A DNA stretch of 64,000 nt from an uncultured Lactobacillus sp. GTDB taxonomy: Bacteria > Bacillota > Bacilli > Lactobacillales > Lactobacillaceae. Shown piece by piece: positions 32,249-42,278 of the stretch. The first letter of the stretch is position 1. Each line of letters opens with the position of its first letter. Made by a program: the position numbers and the translations under genes. The notes under the pieces were generated by a model. That model searched no databases, was not told the origin of the DNA, and worked only from the letters and a program-made list of their open reading frames with translations. The stretch is from the NCBI RefSeq assembly GCF_902491705.1, contig NZ_CABUIW010000004.1:3299-67298 (forward strand). Direction: 5' to 3'.

Positions 32249-34648
32249 ATGATTGCTCAAGTGATTGTAGATGTTGCGGCGCGGCAAACTGACCGTGTTT
32301 TTGAATATCATGTTCCGTCTGAACTAGAAAAAGATATCAAAATTGGTTCAAGAGTAGTAGTACCCTTTGGACCTAGAAAAGTGCAAGGTTTTGTTGTAGG
32401 TCTGTCTGAAACTAGCAATTTCAAAGGAAAGATGAAGGATTTGTTAGTGGTCGTTGATGAAATGCCACCACTGACGCCTGAATTAGTTGAATTATCTGCA
32501 GATTTAGCAAAGAATATTTATTCATATCGAATTAAAATCTTACAAGCCATGCTTCCATGGGTAATGCGTGCAGGCTATCGCAAGTTGCTGCTACCTGCAA
32601 GTGATTCTGCTAAAAAGATGCCCTTTTTTCAGGGAGATCCAATTGATTTAAATAAGATAACGGATCTAGAGCAGATTAAAAAGATTCGTTCTTTGCTAAA
32701 AAATGATGATGCTAAGATCGAATATGTTGTAGACAATAAGGCTAAAAAGAAAAAAGAAAATCAATATTCTTTAGCCTTAGATTTACAAGAATATCCAAAA
32801 ATTTATAATACTTTGCGTCAAAATGCAGTTAAGCAGAAGCAATTGTTAATGGATATTATTGAACATGCAGATAGTTATCCAAAAATGCAGAAAGAACTAG
32901 AAACAAAGTTAGATTTAACTGCTGCTGTATTAAATTCGGCTGTAAAAAAGGGCTGGTTAAAGAGAAATGCAGTTGAGGTTTATCGTGATCCATTAGCTGG
33001 TTTTAAAGATGATGAAAAGCCAGTCTCGATAACGCTAAATGATGAGCAGCAACATGCATTAGACGAGATTGCAAATGCTATTGATGAAAGAAAAGCAGAA
33101 ACTTTTTTGCTTGAAGGAATTACCGGTAGTGGTAAAACTGAAGTTTATTTGCATGCTATTAGTAAAGCTTTAGCCCAAGGTAGAACTGCTCTAATGCTTG
33201 TACCAGAAATCTCACTTACTCCGCAAATGGTGCGACAGGTAAAGGCGAGATTCGGTCAAGAAGTTGCAGTTTTGCATAGTGCATTGTCTGAAGGCGAAAA
33301 ATATGATGAATGGCGCAGAATTCGTCGCGGCGAAACTAAAGTAGTTGTAGGTGCAAGAAGTGCAGTTTTTGCACCGCTTAAAAATATCGGCTTGATTGTA
33401 ATTGATGAAGAGCACGAATCATCATATAAACAAGAGTCTGATCCACGCTATAATGCACGAGACGTGGCTATTTGGCGTAGTAAGTATCATCACTGTCCAC
33501 TTGTCTTAGGAAGTGCTACACCGTCTTTAGGAAGCCGTGCACGAGCACAAAAGAATGTTTACCATCTTTTGCGACTAACTAAGAGAGCTAATAATAAAAA
33601 ATTGCCTAAGGTAAACTTGATTGACTTAAAGCATGTTCAATTTGCAGGTGGTCAATTTGATCTATCAGTTGAATTAGTGGATGCTATTAAAAAGCGACTT
33701 GAGAAAAAAGAGCAGGTCATTTTAATGCTTAACCGTCGCGGTTTTGCTAACTTTATGCTTTGCCGAGAATGTGGTTTTGTTTTAAAGTGTCCTAACTGTG
33801 ATGTATCTTTGAATTTGCATAAGGATACTAACAGTATGCAGTGCCACTACTGCGGCCATACTGAACCTATTCCTACACGTTGTCCTAATTGCCAAAGTTC
33901 TCAAATTCGTTTTTTGGGGACAGGAACGCAAAAAGTACAAGAAGAGCTAGAAGAACTATTGCCAGGTGCTAGAATTCTACGTATGGATGTTGATACTACA
34001 CGTAGAAAAGGTAGCTACAAGAAGATTTTGGACTCATTTGGAAACCATGAAGCAGATATCTTGTTGGGAACGCAAATGATTGCCAAGGGGTTAGACTTCC
34101 CTAATGTAACGCTTGTAGGTGTAATTAATGCCGATACTGGTCTATGGATTTCAGATTATAATGCCTCAGAAAAAACTTTTGAATTATTAACTCAAGTTGC
34201 AGGGCGAGCAGGACGAGCAGATAAAGAAGGAGAAGTCCTTATTCAGACTTATAACCCAGAACACTATGCTATTCAATTGGCTCAAACTCAAGATTATGAG
34301 CGGTTTTATGGCTATGAGATGAATGTAAGACATGCAGGAAATTATCCACCATATTTCTTTACTGTTTTGATTTCTATTGCTGCTAAAAAAGAGCAAAACG
34401 CTGCAAGAGAAGCTTTTAAAATTAAGCGCTATTTAACAAAACAACTTCATGCAGAAACTATTATTTTAGGGCCAACACCAAGTGCAATTTCTAGAGTAAA
34501 AAATCAATATTATTACCAAATACTGATAAAATATAAAAAAGAACCTAATTTGAATAATTTATTGCACCATGTTCAAGATTCCGCACAGGAAGCAAAGAAA
34601 TATGGCTTAAGTATTTTTATTGATAATGAACCAGAAAGAATAATGTAA
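32249..34648 (+). CDS. priA: Primosomal replication restart helicase PriA
   Basis: A 799-residue 3'-to-5' helicase that reloads the replisome at stalled forks. The N-terminal DNA-binding domain starts VIVDVAARQTDRVFEY. Walker A is GITGSGKTE (about 290), DEEH box near 390. Eight zinc-binding Cys lie in CRECG...CPNC...CHYC...CPNC (about 505-550), and the helicase C-terminal motifs include AGRAGR. fmt follows after 12 bases; the def gene usually between them in Bacilli is absent. Confidence 0.96.
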   Translation: MIAQVIVDVAARQTDRVFEYHVPSELEKDIKIGSRVVVPFGPRKVQGFVVGLSETSNFKGKMKDLLVVVDEMPPLTPELVELSADLAKNIYSYRIKILQAMLPWVMRAGYRKLLLPASDSAKKMPFFQGDPIDLNKITDLEQIKKIRSLLKNDDAKIEYVVDNKAKKKKENQYSLALDLQEYPKIYNTLRQNAVKQKQLLMDIIEHADSYPKMQKELETKLDLTAAVLNSAVKKGWLKRNAVEVYRDPLAGFKDDEKPVSITLNDEQQHALDEIANAIDERKAETFLLEGITGSGKTEVYLHAISKALAQGRTALMLVPEISLTPQMVRQVKARFGQEVAVLHSALSEGEKYDEWRRIRRGETKVVVGARSAVFAPLKNIGLIVIDEEHESSYKQESDPRYNARDVAIWRSKYHHCPLVLGSATPSLGSRARAQKNVYHLLRLTKRANNKKLPKVNLIDLKHVQFAGGQFDLSVELVDAIKKRLEKKEQVILMLNRRGFANFMLCRECGFVLKCPNCDVSLNLHKDTNSMQCHYCGHTEPIPTRCPNCQSSQIRFLGTGTQKVQEELEELLPGARILRMDVDTTRRKGSYKKILDSFGNHEADILLGTQMIAKGLDFPNVTLVGVINADTGLWISDYNASEKTFELLTQVAGRAGRADKEGEVLIQTYNPEHYAIQLAQTQDYERFYGYEMNVRHAGNYPPYFFTVLISIAAKKEQNAAREAFKIKRYLTKQLHAETIILGPTPSAISRVKNQYYYQILIKYKKEPNLNNLLHHVQDSAQEAKKYGLSIFIDNEPERIM

Positions 34649-34660
34649 AGGGGACTTTAA

Positions 34661-35605
34661 ATGACATCAATAATATTTATGGGTACGCCAGAATTTTCAG
34701 TACCAGTACTTGAAGGACTAATTGAAAACAATTATGAAATTAAGGCTGTAGTAACTCAACCAGATAAGAAAGTTGGACGTAAACAAAAGATTACAAAGAG
34801 TCCAGCTAAGATTGCTGCCGAAAAACATGATTTGCCTGTTTACCAACCTGCAAAATTATCTGGCTCTGAAGAAATGCAAGAATTGATTGATATGCATGCT
34901 GACTTAATTGTTACCGCAGCTTATGGACAATTTTTGCCAACTAAGTTTTTGAATTCAGTTAAGATTGCTGCTGTAAATGTTCATGGCTCACTTTTACCAA
35001 AATACCGTGGTGGTGCGCCAATTCAATATTCATTGATCAATGGTGATAAAGAAACCGGTATTACTATTATGGAAATGGTTAAGAAAATGGATGCCGGTGA
35101 CATTTATGCGCAAGAAGCAATTAAGATCGAACCTGATGATAACGCAGGCACTTTGTTTGCTAAATTGTCAATTTTAGGTCGTGATCTTTTGCTTAAGACT
35201 TTGCCATCAATTATTGACGGCAGCGTAAAGAAGACACCACAAGATCCTGAAAAAGTAGTCTTTTCACCTAACATTACTAAAGAACAAGAAAGAATCACTA
35301 CTTCTATGACAGCTACGGAAGCAAATAACATGATTCGTGGCCTTAACCCAGATCCAGGTGCTTACATGATGGTTGAAGGCAAACGCTTCAAGATCTGGAA
35401 AGCAGAGGTTGCTGATGAAACTACTGATTTAGCTCCAGGTTCAGTTGTAGCAAATAAAGGCCGCTTTGCAATTAGCTTTGCTGACGGCACTGTTTTGAAC
35501 TTATTTGAAGTACAACCAAGTGGCAAGAAACGAATGAACATTAAGAACTTTTTAAACGGTCAAGGTAGCAAGTTTAAACCAGGAGAAGAAATTGTCGACA
35601 AGTAA
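34661..35605 (+). CDS. fmt: Methionyl-tRNA formyltransferase
   Basis: A 314-residue enzyme that formylates initiator Met-tRNA. The FMGTPEFSVPVL start, the folate-binding AAYGQFLP, and the catalytic VNVHGSLLPKYRGGAPIQ (Asn, His) with Asp in MDAGD are present. The C-terminal OB-like domain completes the usual length. It overlaps rsmB by 14 bases. Confidence 0.96.
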   Translation: MTSIIFMGTPEFSVPVLEGLIENNYEIKAVVTQPDKKVGRKQKITKSPAKIAAEKHDLPVYQPAKLSGSEEMQELIDMHADLIVTAAYGQFLPTKFLNSVKIAAVNVHGSLLPKYRGGAPIQYSLINGDKETGITIMEMVKKMDAGDIYAQEAIKIEPDDNAGTLFAKLSILGRDLLLKTLPSIIDGSVKKTPQDPEKVVFSPNITKEQERITTSMTATEANNMIRGLNPDPGAYMMVEGKRFKIWKAEVADETTDLAPGSVVANKGRFAISFADGTVLNLFEVQPSGKKRMNIKNFLNGQGSKFKPGEEIVDK

Positions 35606-36920
35606 AAGTGCTCGCGCAATCAGCTTAGAAACATTAATTAAAGTTTTACAAGATAAATCCTATTCAAACATTAGCTTAAATAATAGTCTTAGTCATTCAA
35701 ACTTATCGATAGCTGACCAAAATTTAGCAACTAAGATAGTTTACGGAACAATTCAATATCGACTTTTTTTAGAGTATCAGTTAAAAGGTTTGGTAAGGAC
35801 TAAGTTAACTGAAAAATATTTGAAGCCATTATTGTTAATGTCTTTATATCAAATTATCTTTTTGGATAAAGTTCCTAATCGTGCAGTTTTGGATGAAGCT
35901 AATAAATTGGCTAAGCAATTTGGTAAGCATCATTCATCAGGTTATCGTGTAGTAAACGGAATTTTGCGCTCTTTTATTAGACGTGGTGTGCAACTGCCTG
36001 ATCCTAAAAATGAAGTAGAATATTTAAGCATTAAAGAAAGTATGCCTGAATGGTTAGTAAAATACTTTATTAATAATTGGGGCATTGATCGCACTAAGAA
36101 TTTACTTACTAGTATTAATGAACCAGCTAAAAATAGTGTTCGTATTTCATCATTATGTGATCGAGAAAAAGTTTTTGATCAATTAAAAGCTGAAGGTTAT
36201 AACCCTGAATGGTCTAAATTATCTGAAAATGACGCAATTTTAAGTCATGGTGGTATCAGCCAAAGTGATTTATTCAAGCGCGGCGAATTGACAATTCAAG
36301 ATGAAGCCGCTAGTTTAGTGGTAGAGTCCTTTGATTTTGATTCCCAAAAAGAACATATTCTGGATGCTTGCAGTGCTCCAGGTGGTAAGACTGTTCAAAT
36401 GGCGGAAAATATTGCAGAAGGCGACGTGACAGCTTTAGACATTCATGAAAAGAAACTGCATTTAGTTAAAGAAAATGCTAAAAGAATGAATGTTGCTGAT
36501 AAAGTTGTAACTAAAGCTTGTGATGCGCGCAAAGTACAAGATATTTTTAAGCAAGGAGAATTTACTAAGATTTTGGTAGATGCACCTTGTTCCGGTTTGG
36601 GGTTATTGAGACGTAAGCCAGAGATTCGTTATACTAAGACTGAACGTGATTTGCATAATCTGCAAAAAATTCAATTAGCAATTTTAGACTCAGTTAGCCC
36701 ATTATTAAAAGAAGACGGTGAATTAGTTTACTCTACTTGTTCTATTTCTGTAGAAGAAGACGAAGCCGTTGTCAAAAAGTTTTTAAAGATGCATCCTAAT
36801 TTTGAGTTGAAGCCATTTGCAACTAGTAAATTGGAATCTAAGACGGGGATGCTAAAAATAATGCCTGACCAAGATAACAATGATGGATTTTTCATTGCTA
36901 AATTTAAGATGCGAGGTTAG
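35592..36920 (+). CDS. rsmB: 16S rRNA m5C967 methyltransferase
   Basis: A 442-residue RsmB/Sun protein with an N-terminal NusB-like RNA-binding domain (about 5-130) and a SAM methyltransferase domain. Motifs are DACSAPGGKT near 255, VDAPCSGLG with the first catalytic Cys near 332, and STCSI with the second near 380. The start is TTG 35592, inside fmt, with AGGAG ten bases earlier. prpC starts three bases after the stop. Confidence 0.94.
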   Translation: MSTSKSARAISLETLIKVLQDKSYSNISLNNSLSHSNLSIADQNLATKIVYGTIQYRLFLEYQLKGLVRTKLTEKYLKPLLLMSLYQIIFLDKVPNRAVLDEANKLAKQFGKHHSSGYRVVNGILRSFIRRGVQLPDPKNEVEYLSIKESMPEWLVKYFINNWGIDRTKNLLTSINEPAKNSVRISSLCDREKVFDQLKAEGYNPEWSKLSENDAILSHGGISQSDLFKRGELTIQDEAASLVVESFDFDSQKEHILDACSAPGGKTVQMAENIAEGDVTALDIHEKKLHLVKENAKRMNVADKVVTKACDARKVQDIFKQGEFTKILVDAPCSGLGLLRRKPEIRYTKTERDLHNLQKIQLAILDSVSPLLKEDGELVYSTCSISVEEDEAVVKKFLKMHPNFELKPFATSKLESKTGMLKIMPDQDNNDGFFIAKFKMRG

Positions 36921-36923
36921 ATT

Positions 36924-37679
36924 TTGATTGAAACAGCATATGCTTCTAGTATCGGTAAGGTACGAAAGAGCAATCAGGATTTTGTACAAGTATTTAAAAA
37001 TCGTAAAGGTATCACTTTAGCGATCGTTTGTGATGGCATGGGTGGACATCAAGGTGGGGATGTAGCCTCAACTATGGCAGTTACGCATCTAGGACACAAT
37101 TTCGGGATAACCGATTTTACAGATGCCAACATTGCCAATAAATGGTTAGATGTTCAGTTAAATTCTGAAAATGAAACTATTTTAAAAACAGCTGATAAAT
37201 TCCCTGATTTAAATGGAATGGGAACCACCATTGTTTTAGCCTTTGCTTTTGAAAACAATGCTTTAATTGCCCACTTGGGTGATTCACGTGCATATAGTTA
37301 TTCAGAAGGAAAGTTTGTCCAACTTACAGAAGATCATTCTTTAGTCAATGAATTAGTCAAAATGGGTCAAATTACTAAAGAACAAGCTAAGCACCATCCA
37401 CAAAAGAATATTATTACTCAAGCTTTGGGTGTATCGAGTACGATTGATCCAGAGATCAATAAGATCAAATTGAATGATAATGACATCATTTTGTTATGTA
37501 CAGATGGCTTGACTAATTCTCTTAGTGATCCTCAAATTCAACAAATTTTAGCAACTAAAGAATTAAGTTTAAAAGAACGCTGCAATAAGTTAATTAGTGA
37601 GGCCAATCGATTGGGTGGTGGTGACAACATTACTGTCTGCCTAATTTGGAATAAGGAGGACGAAAGCAGTGATCGATAA
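36924..37679 (+). CDS. prpC: PP2C-type Ser/Thr phosphatase
   Basis: A 251-residue metal-dependent phosphatase that reverses PrkC phosphorylation. Metal-binding Asp residues are in RKSNQDFV, VCDGMGGHQGGD, LCTDGLTN and GGDNITV. The start is TTG 36924 with GAGG upstream. It overlaps prkC by 11 bases; the fixed prpC-prkC pair is a hallmark of Firmicutes. Confidence 0.95.
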   Translation: MIETAYASSIGKVRKSNQDFVQVFKNRKGITLAIVCDGMGGHQGGDVASTMAVTHLGHNFGITDFTDANIANKWLDVQLNSENETILKTADKFPDLNGMGTTIVLAFAFENNALIAHLGDSRAYSYSEGKFVQLTEDHSLVNELVKMGQITKEQAKHHPQKNIITQALGVSSTIDPEINKIKLNDNDIILLCTDGLTNSLSDPQIQQILATKELSLKERCNKLISEANRLGGGDNITVCLIWNKEDESSDR

Positions 37680-39687
37680 AGGTTATCTGCTTGGAGAGCG
37701 CTACCGCATTATTGATACTTTAGGCGAAGGCGGAATGGCCAACGTTTATCTGGCTGAAGATATTATTTTACAGCGTAAGGTTGCTGTGAAAATTTTACGC
37801 TTAGATTTGCAAAACGAACCACAAACACAAGCTCGTTTTCAAAGAGAAGCATTAGCCACTAGTGAATTGAGCCATCCTAATATTGTCTCTGTTCTTGATG
37901 TGGGTATGGATCATGGGCTTCCTTATATGGTAATGGAATATGTCGACGGTCCTGACTTAAAAGAATATATCCGTGAAAATTCTCCATTGGATTTACGTGA
38001 AGTAATTCGCATCATGGATCAAATCTTAAGTGCGGTTGCTCTTGCTCACAAGCATAATGTGATTCACCGTGACTTAAAGCCACAAAATATTTTAATGGAT
38101 AAAAGAGGCAATATTAAAATTGCTGATTTTGGTATTGCAGTTGCTCTTAACCAAAGCTCAATTACTCAAACTAATTCGGTAATGGGGTCAGTTCATTATA
38201 TGTCTCCAGAGCAAACAAGAGGCGGGCTGGTTACCAAGCAATCTGATATCTATTCTCTTGGAATTATTCTTTATGAATTGATTACAGGTACTGTGCCATT
38301 TAATGGTGATACGCCAGTTTCTATAGCTTTAAAGCATGCACAGGAGCCTATACCATCAATTAGAAAAAAGGATAAGAGCGTTCCACAAGCATTAGAAAAT
38401 GTAGTTTTAAAAGCAACAGCTAAGGATCCACGAGATCGTTATGATTCTGCTCAAGCAATGAAAGCGGATCTTGATAGCAGTCTTGATCCTGAGAGAAGCG
38501 ATGAACCTGTTTTTGTTCCGAATCATGGTGTTAGCGATGATAAGACGATAGTTTTGCCAGGATTTAAGCCGCAAAAAACAGACTCTAAAGAACCACCGAA
38601 AGAAGAAAAGCCGGAAGCTACACCTGAAAAGAAAAAGAAGAGTTTTTGGCAAAATGTTAAAGCTCATAAATGGTGGTGGATTTTCTCTGTTATTACTGCC
38701 GGCTTAATTATCTTTATCATGATTTTTGCTTTAAGCGGTAATGGCAATAAACCAAAGCAAGTTAATGTCCCTGATGTGACCAATATTGCAGAAAAGACAG
38801 CAGAAAATAAATTAGAAGCTGCTGGCTTGCAAGTAGGTAAAATTATTCGCAGGCAATCTGATGACGTTAAAAAAGGCTATGTAATTGCTACTAAGCCGAC
38901 AGCTGGTAATTCACTTGCTCAAGGAAAAATGGTTGATCTGATTGTCTCAAGTGGGTCAAGCATGGTTAAAGTTCCTGACGTAGTAGGCGATAACTATGAT
39001 GAAGCTGCTGAAAAGTTAGAAAATGAAGGCTTTGACGTAGTTAGAGAAGATCAATTTTCTAACAAAGTCCCTGAGAATGATATTATTTCACAAAGTATTG
39101 CAGCTGACGTAGAAGTAAAGCCAACACAAACTACAATTACTTTAGTAGTTTCTAAGGGTCGTGCTCCACGCAAGCGAAGTAATACAGTTACCTTGAAAGA
39201 TTTGCATAATTATTCCTTAAAGAGTGCACAAGATTACGCTAGAGAACATGGGTTGACTTTGCAAATTAATCAAGAGTATTCTGATGATGTTGAAAAAGGC
39301 TTAGTAATTTCAATGGATCCAGGTCCTGGAACGAAAGTTGATCGTGGCTCAACCATTGCAATTAGAGTCTCACGTGGTCCTAAGGAAGAAAAAGAAACTA
39401 CGGTAACTAAGAACTTTACTGTAAATTACGTAGGGACCACGGCTGACAACACAGAAAAAACAGACAATGATAAAGAAGATAGTTCATCCAGCTCAAGTTC
39501 TACTAAGGGTGATCATGTTCAGATTTATATTAAAGATGACGATCATTCATTGAGCAATATTTATCGTGATCTTTATATTAAACGTGATATGAGCTTCTCA
39601 ATACCATTTTCAATTAAAAATGGTGCAGGACAATTAAGAGTTGTCCGCAATGGAGATACTATCTTGAATGAAAAGGTGACTAAATAA
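37669..39687 (+). CDS. prkC: PASTA-domain Ser/Thr protein kinase
   Basis: A 672-residue receptor kinase controlling cell-wall growth and division. The kinase domain spans about 10-270 with GEGGMA loop, K41, HRDLKPQN (D135) and DFG (D153). A basic/acidic juxtamembrane stretch and one membrane helix (about 336-357) follow, then three PASTA repeats (about 363-430, 431-500, 503-572) outside the cell that bind muropeptides. A Ser-rich linker and an extra C-terminal beta domain (about 600-672) end the protein. The start is GTG 37669 with AAGGAGG upstream. Confidence 0.95.
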   Translation: MIDKGYLLGERYRIIDTLGEGGMANVYLAEDIILQRKVAVKILRLDLQNEPQTQARFQREALATSELSHPNIVSVLDVGMDHGLPYMVMEYVDGPDLKEYIRENSPLDLREVIRIMDQILSAVALAHKHNVIHRDLKPQNILMDKRGNIKIADFGIAVALNQSSITQTNSVMGSVHYMSPEQTRGGLVTKQSDIYSLGIILYELITGTVPFNGDTPVSIALKHAQEPIPSIRKKDKSVPQALENVVLKATAKDPRDRYDSAQAMKADLDSSLDPERSDEPVFVPNHGVSDDKTIVLPGFKPQKTDSKEPPKEEKPEATPEKKKKSFWQNVKAHKWWWIFSVITAGLIIFIMIFALSGNGNKPKQVNVPDVTNIAEKTAENKLEAAGLQVGKIIRRQSDDVKKGYVIATKPTAGNSLAQGKMVDLIVSSGSSMVKVPDVVGDNYDEAAEKLENEGFDVVREDQFSNKVPENDIISQSIAADVEVKPTQTTITLVVSKGRAPRKRSNTVTLKDLHNYSLKSAQDYAREHGLTLQINQEYSDDVEKGLVISMDPGPGTKVDRGSTIAIRVSRGPKEEKETTVTKNFTVNYVGTTADNTEKTDNDKEDSSSSSSSTKGDHVQIYIKDDDHSLSNIYRDLYIKRDMSFSIPFSIKNGAGQLRVVRNGDTILNEKVTK

Positions 39688-40578
39688 ATGAAACTAGCAC
39701 AAGGAACCGTTATTGGTTTAATTGCTGGTTATTATGACGTAGAAACCGCTACGGGCATCGTGAGAACGCGTGCTCGTGGCGTTTTTCGTCAAAAAAAGCA
39801 AAAACCAGCAGTAGGAGACAGAGTAGAAATCCAAATTGATGATAAGGGTATGAGTTATCTGGTTAAAATCATGCCGCGTTTAAATAGAATTGGCCGTCCA
39901 GCTGTGGCTAATGTAAGCCATGTTTTATTGGTAATTTCTGCGGTTGAACCAGATTTTTCATTGGAATTGCTTGATCGATTCTTAACTTTCTTTTCTTGGC
40001 AAAAAGTAAATGTCACTATTTACTTGTCTAAAGCAGATTTGCTTGATGAAAAAAAGCTTGCTGAAATTAAGCAATCTTTAGCATATTATCAAGAAATTGG
40101 CTATCCTGTTTTCACTGATTATCATGATGTACAAGCAAAGATTCCAGAAATGATTGGCAAAGATCAAATTTGGACCTTAGCTGGACAATCTGGTGCAGGT
40201 AAGTCAACTTTATTGAATCATTTAAAAGAAGACGCTCATCAAGCTACAGGAGAGATTTCAGCTAGTTTAAACCGTGGTAAGCACACTACTAGAAAAGTAG
40301 AATTGTTTAAATTGGGAGAGGGCTTTCTTGCAGATACGCCAGGATTTTCTTCAATTGATTTAACACCAATTAAACTTAATGAGTTATGTAATTATTTTGT
40401 TGAATTTAAACGTGCTAGTGTAAAATGTAAATTCCGTGGCTGCCAACACTTAAAGGAACCAGGCTGTGAAGTTAAAAAGCTGCTTGAAGAAGGAAAGATT
40501 TTACCTAGCCGATATGATGATTATTTAGCAATGCGGACCGAAATCAGCGAAGGTCGCATGCCTGAATATTTGAAATAA
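39688..40578 (+). CDS. rsgA: Ribosome small-subunit GTPase RsgA
   Basis: A 296-residue circularly permuted GTPase that matures the 30S subunit. An N-terminal OB-fold is followed by G4 (LSKAD, in place of NKxD), then G1 (GQSGAGKST, about 168) and G3 (DTPGFSSID). A C-terminal zinc knuckle (Cys residues in VKCKFRGCQHLKEPGCEV) completes it. It starts directly after the prkC stop. Confidence 0.95.
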   Translation: MKLAQGTVIGLIAGYYDVETATGIVRTRARGVFRQKKQKPAVGDRVEIQIDDKGMSYLVKIMPRLNRIGRPAVANVSHVLLVISAVEPDFSLELLDRFLTFFSWQKVNVTIYLSKADLLDEKKLAEIKQSLAYYQEIGYPVFTDYHDVQAKIPEMIGKDQIWTLAGQSGAGKSTLLNHLKEDAHQATGEISASLNRGKHTTRKVELFKLGEGFLADTPGFSSIDLTPIKLNELCNYFVEFKRASVKCKFRGCQHLKEPGCEVKKLLEEGKILPSRYDDYLAMRTEISEGRMPEYLK

Positions 40579-40589
40579 TGGAGGAAAAA

Positions 40590-41240
40590 ATGCTGATTGC
40601 ACCATCAATTTTGAATGCAGATAATCTAAATTTAGAAACCGATATAAAAGACGCTATTGCTGCGGGTATAAGCAGATTTCATATTGATATTATGGATGGA
40701 CACTTTGTACCTAATCTTTCTTTTGGACCACAATTAGTCGAAGATTTTAAGCGTGAATTTCCAATGACTGATGCAGAAATTCATTTAATGAGTGATAATC
40801 CTAAAGACCTTGTACCTGCCTTTGTTAATGCTGGTGCAGACTTAATTGAACTTCATTATGAAGCAATGAGTGAAGAAAAGTTGAACTATTGGTTTGATTA
40901 TCTGATTTCTAATGATGTGAATACTTCTTTGGCAATTAATCCTGATACTCCTAGTGATGTTGTGGTTAAATTTGCACCCAAGCTTGATCAAGTTTTAGTA
41001 ATGACTGTTCATCCTGGCTTTGGCGGGCAAAAATTTATTGAAAATTCTGCTGAAAAAATTAAACAAGTAAGAGAAATAGTAGGACCAGATGTAGCTATTG
41101 AAGTAGATGGCGGCATTAATGATCAGACTATTAAGACAGCTAAAGACGCTGGAGCCAATGTATTTGTTGTAGGTTCATATTTGTATAAAGATGGCGACAT
41201 TGCTAATCAAGTTCGTAAAATAGAAAATGTCATCGAATAA
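40590..41240 (+). CDS. rpe: Ribulose-phosphate 3-epimerase
   Basis: A 216-residue TIM-barrel enzyme that interconverts ribulose-5-P and xylulose-5-P. Motifs are IAPSILNAD, HIDIMDGHFVPN (metal His and Asp), TVHPGFGGQ and EVDGGI. An upstream in-frame ATG at 40578 is part of the ribosome-binding ATGGAGG, so ATG 40590 is the start. It sits between rsgA and thiN as in Bacillus; xylose released by the alpha-xylosidase at 2597-4876 would enter the same pathway if a xylose route exists. Confidence 0.95.
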   Translation: MLIAPSILNADNLNLETDIKDAIAAGISRFHIDIMDGHFVPNLSFGPQLVEDFKREFPMTDAEIHLMSDNPKDLVPAFVNAGADLIELHYEAMSEEKLNYWFDYLISNDVNTSLAINPDTPSDVVVKFAPKLDQVLVMTVHPGFGGQKFIENSAEKIKQVREIVGPDVAIEVDGGINDQTIKTAKDAGANVFVVGSYLYKDGDIANQVRKIENVIE

Positions 41241-41926
41241 TGAAGGCATATGCATTATTGGGTGGTCCAACTGATCTGTGGCCTGAAGATATAAAAGAAA
41301 AATTGACTGCTGCTAAGCGTAATAATGAATTGGTTGTTGGCGTAGATCGTGGAGCACTATTTTTAGAAGAGCTTGGTATTATGCCCGATGTAGCAATAGG
41401 TGATTTTGATTCGCTTCATGATAAAGATCTTGCGCGAATTGAAAAGACTGTAAAGGACATTCGCTACTCTAACCCAGTTAAAGATTGGACGGATTCTGAA
41501 TTAATGCTACAAACAGTTTTTAAAGATTATCGAGTAGAACAATTAACGATTTTGGGCGCAACTGGCGGCAGAATTGATCATTTCTTAATCAATTTGTTTA
41601 TGTTGCTTAATCCATCAGTTAATCAATTTGCACCAAGAGTCGAAATGCTTGATCAGCAAAATAGCATTGATTTTTTTAATCCGGGGATGCACGAGATTAA
41701 GAGAAAAGAAGAATATCCATATATTGGCTTTGCTACACTTGGTGCAACTGAAGATTTTAATATCATTGGTGCAAGGTATGAATTGAAGCATTATTCTGGC
41801 AATTATCCTCGAGTATTTTCTTCAAATGAATTTTTACCTAGCAGTGATAATTTTGAAATTTCCTTTAAGCAAGGCATGATTGCTGCAATTTATTCTAAAG
41901 ATATTAATCGCTTTTCTAATCTCTAA
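41240..41926 (+). CDS. thiN: Thiamine pyrophosphokinase
   Basis: A 228-residue enzyme that converts thiamine to the cofactor thiamine pyrophosphate. It has the GVDRGALFL, GDFDSL and LGATGGRIDH motifs of the family. It shares one base with the rpe stop codon. No TPP riboswitch is seen upstream, as expected for a gene inside an operon. Confidence 0.93.
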   Translation: MKAYALLGGPTDLWPEDIKEKLTAAKRNNELVVGVDRGALFLEELGIMPDVAIGDFDSLHDKDLARIEKTVKDIRYSNPVKDWTDSELMLQTVFKDYRVEQLTILGATGGRIDHFLINLFMLLNPSVNQFAPRVEMLDQQNSIDFFNPGMHEIKRKEEYPYIGFATLGATEDFNIIGARYELKHYSGNYPRVFSSNEFLPSSDNFEISFKQGMIAAIYSKDINRFSNL

Positions 41927-41967
41927 AAAAGTGTGAAAATAGATAAAAAAAGAAACGAGGAATTATT

Positions 41968-42273
41968 ATGAAGTACATTGATTTTGAAAAAAATGTAGCT
42001 GGTTTTGAAAATGGTCGCTATGAAGCAAGACTTGATCGTGCTAAGAAGAATGTAGAAGACTACATGCACAAGAACCACGTTCATGTTTTTGATAAAAAGA
42101 AGAACAAGGAAGTTGCTACAATTAACGGAGCAGCAAGAAATGTTACTTATCAAGATTTAGGTTTACCAACTAAGCTTGGTGAAATGATTACTGAATATGC
42201 TTATACACCAATTGATGAAAGAATGGCAGAAGATATTCCTGATGATGATAAGCATCACAACATTATGAAGTAA
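41968..42273 (+). CDS. Conserved-looking small soluble protein, unknown
   Basis: A 101-residue charged protein rich in Lys, Asp, Glu and Asn, with no membrane segment or signal peptide. The N-terminal half (residues 10-45) is likely helical (GRYEARLDRAKKNVEDYM), the middle has VHVFDKKKNKEVATING, and the tail is acidic then histidine-containing. An AACGAGG ribosome-binding site lies well placed before the ATG, and a clean terminator follows, so it is probably real. I do not recognise a family. It is the last gene of the gmk-thiN block, or a small separate unit. Confidence 0.72.
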   Translation: MKYIDFEKNVAGFENGRYEARLDRAKKNVEDYMHKNHVHVFDKKKNKEVATINGAARNVTYQDLGLPTKLGEMITEYAYTPIDERMAEDIPDDDKHHNIMK

Positions 42274-42278
42274 AAGAA

